Source: Gavia stellata (taxonomy: Eukaryota > Chordata > Aves > Gaviiformes > Gaviidae). Taken from it: a stretch of 64,000 bases of DNA. The translations under genes were made by a program, and so were the position numbers. Numbering within the stretch: the first letter of the stretch is position 1; every line of letters starts with the position of its first letter. The stretch is from positions 7,426,847-7,490,846 of the forward strand of contig NC_082599.1 in the NCBI RefSeq assembly GCF_030936135.1. Direction: 5' to 3'. The notes beneath the pieces were generated by a model. It was not told the origin of the DNA. It saw only the letters and a program-made list of their open reading frames with translations, and did no database searches. Of this stretch, positions 33,910-45,500 are shown one piece after another.

Positions 33910-35279
33910 CCTCTCCTCATTTCTATTGTTGTTTTAATGGGACTTAGTAAATGTCACCTTTTTCTTACATACAAATTTTATAATAACATATTGTTGGTTC
34001 CCATCTATCCCCAGTATTTCATTAGAAAACAAAAGTCTGCAATAATTACTTAGCTCCCCAATACTGTATATCAACATACCTTCCTTACCAGAAGTATAAT
34101 GCATCTTTCTGCTGTTACAACTGCATGCACACAAAGGGGATATAACCATTTCAACTACACAAATAAAACTATAGTAGTACAACTATTTTTTATAGATAGG
34201 GTTTAACATTTTCTCTTGTGGCACAACTGCACCACAAACCTGTGCAAGTTTTTATAAGTGAGTAGTTATTGCTGGTCTCCCCTCCTGCAAAATCTTTAGA
34301 GGAAGGAGACCCTCTTTTGCAGGTGCTTTTCAATGACAAAAACACGAGCTACGTATCACCCACTTCTGACTACAAGTATTCAGACAGGTCTTTTTCTCAA
34401 ATGTAGGCTTCAGAAAATTGAAGACTTGAAATGTCTCCCCATTTCATGGTGACACTAATTTCGAGCTATGCCACTGGCTGTTCTGAACCATTCCATATCT
34501 ACCTGAGCCCTGACAGAAAAGCAAAATGAGGATCAGGTGGACGGCCCACGAAGCTCTTCATGATCTCTGCAAACAGTCTGCAAGCACACATCCCCAGTTA
34601 CCACCACCGTCTCAAAATCACACCATCCACACACAAACAAAAGTGAAGGAAAAAAAAAAAAAGATGCCAAAGATGCCTAGCTGTGGTTTATATCCTTCTA
34701 GACACAAACTCTTCTCAGCAAGATAAACCATCCCCTCATAAGATATCTTGAAAACAGAGCTAACACCAACGTGCAAATAAAATCCTATTGTCAAAGAGAA
34801 AGCAGTGTTATCCATTTCTAAGAGAAAGTACCATTTTCTTTGCACCCAATACAACTTCAAACCATTAATCCTTCATACAGTTCCACTGACTTCTGTTGTG
34901 CTTGATAGAGGATACTACACCTGGAGATGTTTGCACAGATCTATCAGAGCCTACGTTTCCATTGCAGGAGATTCAGAGCTATAAGTGTACCACAGTACTT
35001 TGTTAGGTCCACAACAATAGAAAAAATATCATGGAATATAATGCTATTTTACTCCCTCCAGCCAAACGTCATTTCCTCTATGCCGCTCAACAGTTTCAGA
35101 CCCAAACTCTGTAGTGTCCCACACCAATCCAGCCACCACCAGTAGGTAAGCAGGCACCTTGTCTCCTGGAAGTGACAGTCCTTAAGATAGTGCTGAAAAG
35201 CACTAGCTATTACCAATAGCAATGAGTCCACCAGAGTAACTCCTGAAGAATTTTCCACTCATCCTCACTAAAAGCAGCA
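33910..35279. other. Intergenic stretch, nothing recognised
   Basis: AT-rich sequence between the likely 3' end of the C9orf152-family gene and a CR1 copy. Only short frames (82 codons or fewer) without recognisable motifs. Confidence 0.6.
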
Positions 35280-36420
35280 GAATCATAGAATCATTTAGGT
35301 TGGAAAAGACCTTTAAGATAGAGTCCAACCATTAACCTAACACCGCCAAGTCCACCACTAAACCATGTCCCTAAGTGCCACATCCACATGTCTTTTAAAT
35401 ACTTCCAGGGATGGTAACTCAACCACTTCCCTGGGCAGCCTGTTCCAATGCCTGACAACCCTTTCAGTGAAGAAATTTTTCATAATATCCAGCCTAAACC
35501 TCCCCTGGCGCAACCTGTGGCCATTTCCTCTTATCCTATCACTTGTCACTTAGGAGAAGAGACCAACACCCACCTCTCTGCAACCCCCTCTCAGATAGTT
35601 GTAGAGAGCGATGAGGTCTCCCCTCAGCCTCCTCTTCTCCAGACTGAACAACCTCAGTTCCCTCAGCCGCTCCTCATCAGACTTGTGCTCCAGACCCCTC
35701 ACCAGCCTCATCGCCCTTCTCTGGACACGCTCCAGCACCTCAATGTCCTTCTTGTAGTGAGGGGCCCAAAACTGAACACAGTATTCGAGGTGGGGCCTCA
35801 CCAGGGCCAAGTACAGGGGCACGATCACCTCCCTACTCCTGCTGTCCACACCATTTCTGATACAGGCCAGGATGCCGTTGGCCTTCTTGGCCACCTGGGC
35901 ACACTGCTGGCTCATCTTCAGCCGGCTGTCAATCAACACCCCCAGGTCCTTTTCTGCAGGGCAGCTTTCCAGCCACTCGTCCCCAAGCCTGTAGCATTGC
36001 ATGGCGTTGTTGTGGTCAAAGTGCAGGACCCGGCACTTGGCCTTGTTGAACCTCATCCAGTTGGCCTCGGCCCATCGATCCAGCCCGTCCAGTTCCCTCT
36101 GCAGAGCCTTCCCACCCTCCAGCAGATCAACACTCCTGCCCAACTCGGAGTCATCTGCAAACTTACTAAGGGCGCACTCGATCCCCTCATCCAGATCATT
36201 GATAAAGATACTAAACAAGACCGGTCCCAGTACTGAGCCCTGGGGAACACCACTTGTGACCAGCCACCAACTGGATTTAACTCCATTCACCAGAACTCTT
36301 TGAGCCCAGCCATTCAGCCAGTTTTTTACCCAGTGAAGCATATGCCCATCCAAGCCATGAGCCGTCAACTTCTCCAGAAGAATGCTGACATAGGTTTGGG
36401 AAAAGGTGTTCATTGTGATT
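35280..36420 (-). mobile_element. CR1 LINE copy, 5'-truncated, with damaged ORF2
   Basis: Minus-strand CR1 of about 1.1 kb. The 3' end on the plus-strand left side reads AATCATTTAGGTTGGAAAAG. ORF2 is open from 36413 to 35553 and covers part of the reverse-transcriptase palm and thumb: [15 protein letters not shown], the catalytic box FADDSELG, then [20 protein letters not shown]. One in-frame TAA at 35550-35552 interrupts it; the same frame then runs to 35358, where the normal C-terminus ends. The left portion of ORF2, including the endonuclease, is missing, so the copy is dead. Confidence 0.95.
35358..36413 (-). pseudogene. CR1 ORF2 C-terminal reading frame with one nonsense codon
   Basis: A single frame of 352 codons broken once at 35550-35552 (TAA, where the copy at 9016-9445 has CAA). 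No frameshift is visible on either side, which suggests a fairly young insertion compared with the shorter, scrambled copies nearby. Confidence 0.88.
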
Positions 36421-37459
36421 TTTCAGGTTTTCTGGCATTTTCAATTAACTAGCCTGCCCAGATTAGTTTCCAGCTCAGATGCCGATATCCATTTCTAGAT
36501 AAGCATGAGACACTAATAAAGAATCATAGCTACATTTTTTTTTCTTCACAGTGGTTACAGTTTTTAAAGAAAGATTAGAAAGAAAAAAAAGATAAAACAC
36601 AGATATGCATAATAGGTAGAGGGAGAAAATATTAGATAACAACTAGCCTGTAAGAAACAAGAAACTACCTACAGGGAAATACTTAAAAAAAAATCATTGT
36701 CTTTTGATATGTGATACACATTAGCTTTCTATTTACTTGTCTTGCTGAATTGTACTCCTGCCTATCATTATACTGCAGCATTATTTTTTTTATATCTCCA
36801 AGTCTGTAGACTACAAGAGAACCAAATAAAGCTAACGGAATACCTGAAAGTAAAATCCCACGTTAGCACGAGGCCCCTCTTAAAACTACTAAAACATTAA
36901 TTTCCTGATTTGCCTAGACACTTGCAATGACACACTTGAGAACATTTCAGCGAATGCAACTTCAACTTTTAAATTCTTTTAAATCACAGAAAGTTTATAA
37001 CCTTATCTAGCCACTTACCTGCTCTATAAACCCATTTGAACTAAATTAGTGATATTATTTTCTGCAAACACTTTTAAATTGATTTTAAAGTGCTTTGAAT
37101 TAGTTATCTTAATTAAACATGGACCTTGAATACCATGATTTAAAACTCAGTGCAGGTTTACGCATGGACTAAGTAACTAACTCCTTTGTAAGCACTTTCA
37201 TATAAACACTTTGTCCTTTCCTAAGGCTTCTCTAGCATATTACTGTGCTTTGTACTGACTGGAACTTCTTTAGAAAAGGCATTTTGCCTTTGAAGAATTC
37301 TTTCAATTTAATTCCCAAGGACCTCTCTGGAGGTATTCAAGGAGCGTGTGGATGTGGCATTGTGGGATGTGGCTTGATGGGCATGGTGCTGTGTGGTGTG
37401 GGTGGGTTGTTTTGGTGTGGGTTGTGGCGTATTTTGTGGTTTGTGGGGGGTTTTTTTGT

Positions 37460-37492
<33 letters not shown>

Positions 37493-38757
37493 GTTGGACT
37501 TGATCTTACAGGTCTTTTCCAACCTTAGTGATTCTGTGACCTTATGGAAGAACGATTTCAGTAAATTTTGATTTGTTAGTAGAGTAGCTTTAGTTATGAG
37601 AAAAGTTGCTATACCTACATTTCAAGAGACTGAAATATTACACAGGCACATTGTCTAATGAGAAAATTATTTTCTTCCTAAAGAAGCTGCAGTAAAAATG
37701 AAACAAGATGAGAAAAAATGGAAAAATTCAAATACTATAAAGTCCCAGTTCTCAAGCGCACCTGATTTTCAAAACTCTTTACTGTTCACTTTTTCATGTT
37801 CGGAGATCATGGGACAGTAACTTTCATCACTCTGTTACCATAGCTTTAGCTAAGTTTCAAGCATTGAACTCAAGACCGTCATAAAAACAAGTTTACTCTC
37901 ATTTTATCAGTAGGCAAACTTGACTGATTTATGCACACAGGGGAACCTCGAATCCTGAAATTCTAGTTCAGTGTCTTGTTCACAAGCTCATGACACCTGT
38001 GAGGTTCCCATTTCCAAAGCTGCAGTGTGCAGCACCCCTCCTTAGTCTGCATCACTGTCTAAGGAAAATGTTTTACATCAGGACAGTCCTGCAGGCCCAT
38101 CCATTCTGGAATAAATAATACTCCAGTGCAATGAGTTCAGTCACACATCAGAGCAGTTAGAAAATCCCCTTCCTGCTGGGACAGCTGGTCAGATTTATTA
38201 ATTAACCCACACAAGTTAATAATTTCTGGTGTAACCCATTAAAAGAACACTTATGTCTTTTACAGGCACCAGAAAGATTCCAGGAACAAGCCCCAACCCC
38301 TTGAGGGCCTCAAATACAACATTGAGCAGCCTACATTGTACAGCCAAATGTCTGTGTAGCCGCATACCATACTCCCACTCTAGGACATTATACAGACAAG
38401 AAGTGACAATCCAGCACCACCTCAGCTTGAGGTGGTGTTTAGTACCCGATTTTCCACACACATGCCACATATTCTTCCAGCCCAGTCTCTGAACACAGGT
38501 TAAGTTTTAACAGGCCACCAACCAGGAAAGAACCTGCCCGCCACCCCTGAAGGGGAAATATAAGCCCCCACACAAAAGCTCACAGCACCTCTGCCTTTTG
38601 GGAAATACTCTCTCTCAGCACTGACAGGAATTTCAGCCCCTTTTGCCTCACAAACGGAGAAGCTGAAGCTGAGGGGTGGCTGCACCACACACAGCCTCCT
38701 CCAGGCCCCAACCCCTCCTGGAAGGGAAACTCGCTCAGGTAGCCAAGCGCCTTGGGG
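36421..38757. other. Intergenic stretch, CR1 fragment only
   Basis: Apart from the CR1 fragment at 37325-37541 no gene or further repeat was recognised. Open frames in the fragment reflect its G/T bias. Confidence 0.55.
37325..37541 (+). mobile_element. CR1 3' end with internal G/T-rich expansion
   Basis: Starts within the last ORF2 codons (GAGGTATTCAAGGAGCGTGT) and ends with the CR1 tail (GGTCTTTTCCAACCTTAGTG). Between these, where other copies have about 30 bases, lie about 100 bases almost entirely G and T, ending in T28 at 37462-37489. Confidence 0.88.
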
Positions 38758-38831
38758 ACCACCACCACCACCACCACCACCACCACCACCACCATCACCA
38801 TCACCATCACCATCACCATCACCATCACCAC
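38758..38831 (+). repeat. CAC / CATCAC microsatellite
   Basis: Twelve or so perfect CAC units (38758-38792) run into about six CATCAC hexamers (38792-38831). It ends about 120 bases before the NUB1 core promoter motifs. The His and Val runs in its reading frames are products of the repeat. Confidence 0.95.
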
Positions 38832-38859
38832 GTCCCAGGGGAGAGGCAAACCGGGCTGG

Positions 38860-39660
38860 GCTATAAGACAGTACGGGGACAGCAGCAGCCGCCACTGAGC
38901 GACAACCAACCACCAAACACCTCGCCTCCGAGTGAGGGCAGGACGCTAAGATGGCGGGAGGAGCGTGGCGTCAACCACGTGACGAGCACCCGCCTCGCTC
39001 CCGTTCCCGTGGGCCTTCCGGGCTTCCGTAGGAACCTGCCTATCCCCGACAATAAACGTCTGGTGTGACGTGCGCGTAGGCCCCACCCCTCGTGCCCCTC
39101 CCACCTCCCGGAAGGCGAGTGGCGACTGCGCAGGTAAGCGCGCGACACGGCCGCGGGGCGGGGCTTGCACTTCGCCCCGCCCCACGCCACCCCCGGCCGT
39201 TGCTCGGGACCGAGGTGCCGCCCCGGCCGCTCCCGGCTCCTTCGCTTCAGGGAGGGCGGCCCCCGCCAGCCCCGGCACCGGCCCCGTGAAGGGGCTCGGG
39301 GCAGGGGGGAGGAGCTGCGTGAGGGCCCGAGCTCCCCTCAGAGGCTGCCCGGGCCCCGAGGCCCGGCCTCCGCCGCGGGGCGCAGGTGGGTGCCCGAGGG
39401 CCGAGGCGGTGGGAGCCCCGTCCCGGCGGTGTGCTGGGGAGCGCCCCTCCGCCCGCCCCGTCCCCGCGGTGCCGGCTCGGCCTGGCCGCCTCCCGCCTTG
39501 CGGTTGCCCGCTCAGAAGGGGGGCTGGTTGCATCAGCTCCGCTGCCGCCGTGGGAGGCTCCTGCGGTGGTTGCTTGGGTGCTCCCCGGCCGCGGTGGCTT
39601 GGAGGTGCCGAGAAGGGACGGCGGCTTCGTGGCCGCGCTTAAAATCCGCTGGTGACACCG
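38860..39660 (+). promoter_or_regulatory. CpG-island promoter of NUB1
   Basis: CpG-dense block with an ordered set of sites typical of TATA-less housekeeping promoters: a YY1-type AAGATGGCGG at 38948-38957, an E-box CACGTGAC (USF/TFE family) at 38976-38983, a TGACGTGCGCG element near 39065 (CRE half-site overlapping an NRF1-like core) and CTGCGCAG near 39126. The first-exon donor follows at 39134. Binding is inferred from motifs only. Confidence 0.75.
39040..39133 (+). other. NUB1: NUB1 5' untranslated exon 1 (start approximate)
   Basis: A consensus donor CAG|GTAAGC at 39133/39134 lies inside the CpG island, and the initiator ATG is one base into the next exon, so exon 1 is untranslated. The 5' end is not fixed by the sequence. 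Confidence 0.6.
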
Positions 39661-40781
39661 GTGACTTGTGGTCTCGGTGCTGTCGTGGTAGGGGAGAGGC
39701 TGGGTGTGCACTCGCGGAGGGCTAAGGATGCCCCAGGGCCCAGGCTGGGACTGGCAGCGTTTGGGTTTCCACCCTTCCCTTGAGCTGCTCGCTCCTCTTT
39801 CGTTTTTTGCACCTGATGCTGCTTCAGGCTCTTACCCCTCCTTTAGCCATGGAGGCGTGAGTCATAGTTGCGCCAGGTAGCCTTCCTCCTTGGTTTTAGG
39901 AAAAAATGATGTGCTTGTTAGTAAACCGCTCTTGGAATCCTCTGTTCCTTCCCTCAAAAATTTGGCTTTTGAACCTTATTTCTGTAATTGTTTTGTGTGA
40001 TACAGAAGACTAACTGGCTTTAGAGGATGACGTTTTAGTTACAGAAACTCAGTCTTGCGTTCAAAATGGCCTTTGGGAAATACCCCTGATTATTTACCGA
40101 AATCAGTTTTGAGGAAGTCCCTTTAAACTCTTACCGAAAGTGAAATCACGTCAGGAGCACTTGTGGTGTTGGCTGATGGAAAAATAAGTCATAAATGTTT
40201 TTGCTAAGGATTCTCTTGCAATTTAGTTATGGTGAAATAGGAATTTATAATAGATGCTGGAAGCGTTACATGTGAAATGATAGCTGTTGGGTTTGTGAAA
40301 GCAAAATTTCTTTTTTTTTTTTTAATAGAGGGTTGGAAAGAATCAGTTTAATTGGAGACTCCAGTGGTGTTTTCTGTTTTAATAGCTTAGTAAGAAATTA
40401 CAAACTTGTAAAACTATAAAATAGTATTGATAAAAATATGAATGACTAGTTTATAAATGCCACTTGTATTTACAATTCATAGTCTTCAGCGTAGGTTGCA
40501 ATTTCAGACTCTCTCTGGGTGCCCCAAAGCTATGGATACCTTTTTTTGTTTTTAAGTTCATGTTAAGTAGAATTATAGCTATAAAATGGTTCTTCAGCAT
40601 AACCTAAAAGTGGGGAAAATGATGGTTACAGGTTGTTCATGAGAACTGCCTGGCATGTTTTGGAAAAGGGGGAAAGCTGCATTGATAACTTCAGTGCAAT
40701 CTTTTGAAAATAGAGCATGTTTGTTGCTTTCTGCTTTGTAAATGCCATGTTTTGCCTTGGCCCTAAAATAATAGTAATATT

Positions 40782-40802
40782 ATCATCATCATCATCATCA
40801 TC
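40782..40802 (+). repeat. (TCA)n microsatellite in NUB1 intron 1
   Basis: Seven perfect TCA units. Intron 1 (39134-42455) otherwise shows no gene or repeat that I recognise except a G12 run at 42060-42071. Confidence 0.85.
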
Positions 40803-42456
40803 CCAGGAAGAAAAAGAATGCATGGTTGTCTTTCCCAGTTTGGACAGGCACTATGGAAATTATAGCAATCAATCAGGAAGGATTGTTAAACCATCCACTT
40901 GCTCAGTTAATCCTTCTGACTCCTCTTTAGAAGATACTATTGTCTTTGCAGCGTTCAAAGAGCCTTTGTAGCTTGTAGCTCACTAAAGCTGGGGTTGAGG
41001 TAAGGTTAACCAGTAAACTTACCACACATTAGATGTTTGCCTGCAATGTTTTTTTGCTCTCAAACAGTGTTTTTCTGAGCAAGGAACGGTCTTTGAAACT
41101 GGAAAAATGGATAGAAATGTTTGATTATTCTTTTTTTGTTCCCTTTTCTCCTGAGATCAATGTGCTGATAAACAAGAATGAGAAAATGAAACCACTCTGA
41201 AAGAAAAGTGAAACTGATTAATCAAATTTCAATGCCAACATTTTAAATGCTTTTCTATATAAATTAAAGGACATCTTCCATATGATTCCGTGTCCAAGAG
41301 CCAAAAGTCTCCCATGCTTTAACTTGCACATAGATTTTCTTTGGGTTTTTTTCTGTTGATGTCACTGCACCCACCTTTCCTTGCCCTCTCTGCCCTCCCT
41401 GTTTCTTGGGGCTTTTTTCTCAGCGACATGCTGATTTGCTCACAGAGTTTACGGCTTTCTCTGAACTGAATAAGAATAACCTGTGGGGATGAATTCTGCC
41501 TAAACTCTTACCTGCGAGCCAGGGAGCTGCTCTGTTCAGCTCACTGTCAGCTTCTCCCCAGTGACGGGTACTTTAATGCCTGGTGCAGATTTACAGTACG
41601 TTTCATCTCTGATCTCAGCCTCTGCACTTCATGTTGCTTGTGCCCCGTGTGCCTGTTCTAGCTTTGCAGTGGGAAGAGGGTCTCTTGGACTATGAAAAGT
41701 GGCACCCTGATATTCATTCTTTGTGAAACCAGAATTTTACAGTACCATTTTATGATGTTATTAAACTTGTTTGCTTGACAAATGATTGAGATCGGGGAGG
41801 GGAGGCGTAGGTCATTGTTCGCTCTTAGCTCTCTGCACTCTAGCAGATCTCACTGTGCTGGAGGGCTGTGAACTTTACCTTATGGTTTTCTCATGGTGGA
41901 GCTTGTGTTTCTGAGATGTTCCCTCCTGACGCTTATTTTCTGTCCTCCAAAGAGAGCAATAATTCATGCTCAACAGTCCACTGGTGTAGAAAGGCTGTAA
42001 AAGTAGGGAAATGGGAGAAACAGGAAGGCAGAGCTACAGCCAGGATGTGTTTTGGGGGCGGGGGGGGGGGGAAGTGGATTGAAAAGCCCTGTCCAGGGCA
42101 GGGCGGAAGAATTGAATAATGGATTTTGATGAATCAGCACCTTCTGCAATTCTGGCTCACATGAGGGGTCAGGAAGAGGTTTAATTTGTCTTGAACTGGC
42201 AAGGTCCAACACAGGGGGCTTCTAAATTATCCCTACTCCAATCCAGGTTTCACCCCGTTTCCAATTTTTTGTAGTAGTTTGGACACAGTTTTCCGTCCCC
42301 ACCAAAATGCACGGAATGCATTTTATACTCAACTTTTTTTTGCGGAATTCCAAAATGTCACTTAGACTTCTTGAAGAACTAAAGTATATTGGATAGCTGT
42401 ATTAAAAGATTATTTTTCTTTCTTTTTCCTTCCAACTGTGCTTTTGTTTTAAAAGA

Positions 42457-42573
42457 ATGGCACAAAAGAAATATTTAATAGCAAAACTGACAAGTTGCTT
42501 AAGAGAGGACAAAATTCAGCTATGGAAACCACCATATACGAATGAAAAAAAAGAAGCCGGTAAAGAGATGAAG
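42457..42573 (+). CDS. NUB1: NUB1 coding exon 1 (exon 2)
   Basis: Start ATG is one base after acceptor AAAAG. Codes [20 protein letters not shown] then [19 protein letters not shown], 39 residues as in human. Confidence 0.96.
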
Positions 42574-45500
42574 GTAAATATTATCTCTGAGTTGATGTCG
42601 TGTGTCTTAAGTGTCATACTGCTGGTGCATTTTTCCCAGTTTTTCTTGCTGTTTTCTTAGGAGCTTGTACAAAAATATTCATCCAAGCTGAATATCAATG
42701 ACAATGATACAGAGAATATGCTTGAAGAAATACGGTGTAAAGCAATTGAGCGTGGAACAGGAAATGAAAATTTTAAAGTGACTGGGATTGCGAGACTTGA
42801 TATATATCTGCCTCGTAGAAAAGTAAGTAACATTGCAGGCAAGTCAGGATAAGTAGCTTTACTTTGATGGCCTTTTGAGTTCTAGATAGGTATCTAATGC
42901 AAATATTTTCACTTCAGCTTTTTCAGGTGTTTTCATAGGAGAGATCTGTGTTAGGTATATAAAATACAGGGGAAGGGGGAGTTATGTAGGTATATTTCAG
43001 TTTCCCAAGTATGTGGGAATATCATGGCAAAGCAATACAATATTGGGAGATCACTAATTGTCTTCCCTTTAGGATTTAATGAATAGTTATCTTTCAATTA
43101 AGAAAAGTAAATTAGATTTAGTCTATCTATTTCAGTTTGATTCCTTCTGACGTAACTGTTCATATTAGCAGTAAAGAGAAGATGTATTTTTTCAGCTGTA
43201 GAATACTTGAAGTTGAGTTAGCATATGAATATCACTGTATTACTACAGCTTTTATTTAACTGACAGCTTTAATTTAAAATAAAAATTTCTTTAAGTGCAA
43301 TAAGCAACTTGAACTTGGTATCATCTTAGGCCATGTATGGCTGATGACATTGAAAAGGACTCCTTTAGCTTTTAACTGTGGCATGTGGCAGTGTTCTTAC
43401 AGTGATGATATTATTCTCATGTAACTATTCCATCTCAAGCAGCTAACTAAACTTACTTTAAAATAGGTATGTCCAGTGCTTGAACTTGGAAATGAGAAGC
43501 AGGATTTTCTGTTGTGATGGTACTCATCTGTTCTGTTTTAAGTCAGGCTCCTAAAAGTTTAATAAAGATAGAACTGAATTAAGTCTTCCCCTTTTAAAGC
43601 CAGGCTTCAACCTCTAGTTTCACTATAAAATGTGCCAGAATAATGATGTGAATCTAATTAAATCAGTGTCAGACTGGTCACCGTACCAGATTCTGTGGCT
43701 ACATCTACCCTAGTCAGCTAAACACAGGTGGGAGACAGGCTGGCCACTGTTTGATGGACATCCACGCTGTCAAGCTGTTTGCGTTGGCTCTGATGCAGTT
43801 TAGCCCAGGCCCCCTGGTATCCTGCCAAGCAATGCCCAGGCACAGTGTGAGGGCTGACATGGGCCAGGGACCGATCTCAGATGGCATTTTGGATACAGCT
43901 GCTCTGCTTTGAAGGTTGAGAGGATTCAACCATATGGATGTGAAGTGTGCTGTGCAGGTTGGTCACAGGACAGAAAGCAGACCGTTGGTTAAGTTTTTAC
44001 TAATACAAAGCCTCTTAACTGGGAATATTTCCACCTTTAAAACAGTCTCTAGCAAGCACAACAGCTATCTCCAATCACTTCCTAGTTTTGACCATGTGCA
44101 GGAGCAGCATATTCCCCAATGCTGTATGTCTTCGTCCACTCTGACAGTGAAAGAGAAGTTCTTTATTTAGGTGCACTTAAAGGTTGTAGTCTTCTTATCA
44201 CCAACAGAAGTGAATGTTCACTCTGGAAAAGGGCAATGTTTTTTGTTTTTTTTTCTTCTGAAGAAGATCTTAGATGGTAACCCATGCTTCAGAAGGAATT
44301 TTTTTTTTACTGAATACATGCAAAAATACAACACACAATCATAATTGTTCTCTCTCCTGTAGTGAAAAATAATTACCAGAGAATGTGATGGGCTAAAGGG
44401 TAGAGTGTGTTAAGTGATTGCCATGCAGGTAAAACAAACAAAGGATTTCATAATTCCTCTTTACAATGCTACTGGGCATAGGGGAATCAATTAATTTAAA
44501 ATTCCAGTTTATCTAATCTGGGACCAGACACACTAAAAGGAATTAATCATAACTTAGCCAGTCACAGGTGAGTGGCATAATTACAAAGCAGAGTTAAGAT
44601 TGGAAGTGCATAATTAAATTAGTCAGTTTAAATTGTTTGGTTCTGAATTTAGATTTACCTGATTCTAAATCTTCTGTTATAATGCTTATTTTTAGCACTG
44701 TATAGTAAGTACAAGACTCCCTACCCGGAAATTACTAATATGTATGCCCAACCATAACCCTGTTAACATCACTATTATTTGAAAAAGAAATTGTAGTTGT
44801 TGTAAAACAATTAATTAAGAAAATGTACAAAGTATCTTGATATCATGCTTTTTTCCTTCCCTCCTTCTTTCCCCCACCCAATATAATTACTACAGAGCAG
44901 AAAAATCCCACTGGAAACTAACCTGTTCATCACAGGCAAGGAGCTCAGATCCCAGTAAGTGTAATCACCCTTGGTTCTTCTCTAGTGAGATAGCATACTA
45001 TCATACAGTATTAAAAAAAGGCAAACAGAGCACTATTTGTTCCATTAAGCTTTTTCTTAGTATACATGTTTGTTCAGTATGTCTTGAGTAGGATGTCCAG
45101 TGTCCCTGTAGGGCAGTTCTTCATGTAAAAAGCTGTGGTTTAACCGATAGAAAACAGGAAAGTTGCAACTGTGGAAGAAGATAGTTCTCTGTAAATCCCC
45201 AGCAAGTACCTCAGAAGGCACTAGTGATCGGTATTCCAAATCTGTAACTAGGCAGGTCTTCTGAACAGTGAACGTTAGCTTCTCTTCCTCTTGTGTTTTT
45301 AAGCCTAATAAAAGCAGATTCTTTCCTGTCTGTTTTGCTTCTTTCCTTTCTATATACCATATAGGGAGAATTTGGGATACAAAGCTTGCTGCTGATGATA
45401 TTTTACTTCTAGCAGCCTTTTATAGCAAAAGTTTTAAGCCCGTTACGAGCATACTAATTTTCTAAATTTTACTGCTATTCTAACTGAAATATTGTATAGC

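Noticed and set aside
35448-36236. Plus-strand frame of 262 codons
   Set aside because: Antisense shadow of the CR1 ORF2 remnant on the minus strand.
38500-39068. Frames with long His or Val runs
   Set aside because: Translation of the CAC/CATCAC microsatellite.
38946-39725. Frames of 150-195 codons on both strands
   Set aside because: GC-rich island composition without motifs, and NUB1's untranslated exon donor lies inside them. An antisense non-coding transcript cannot be excluded but nothing supports it.
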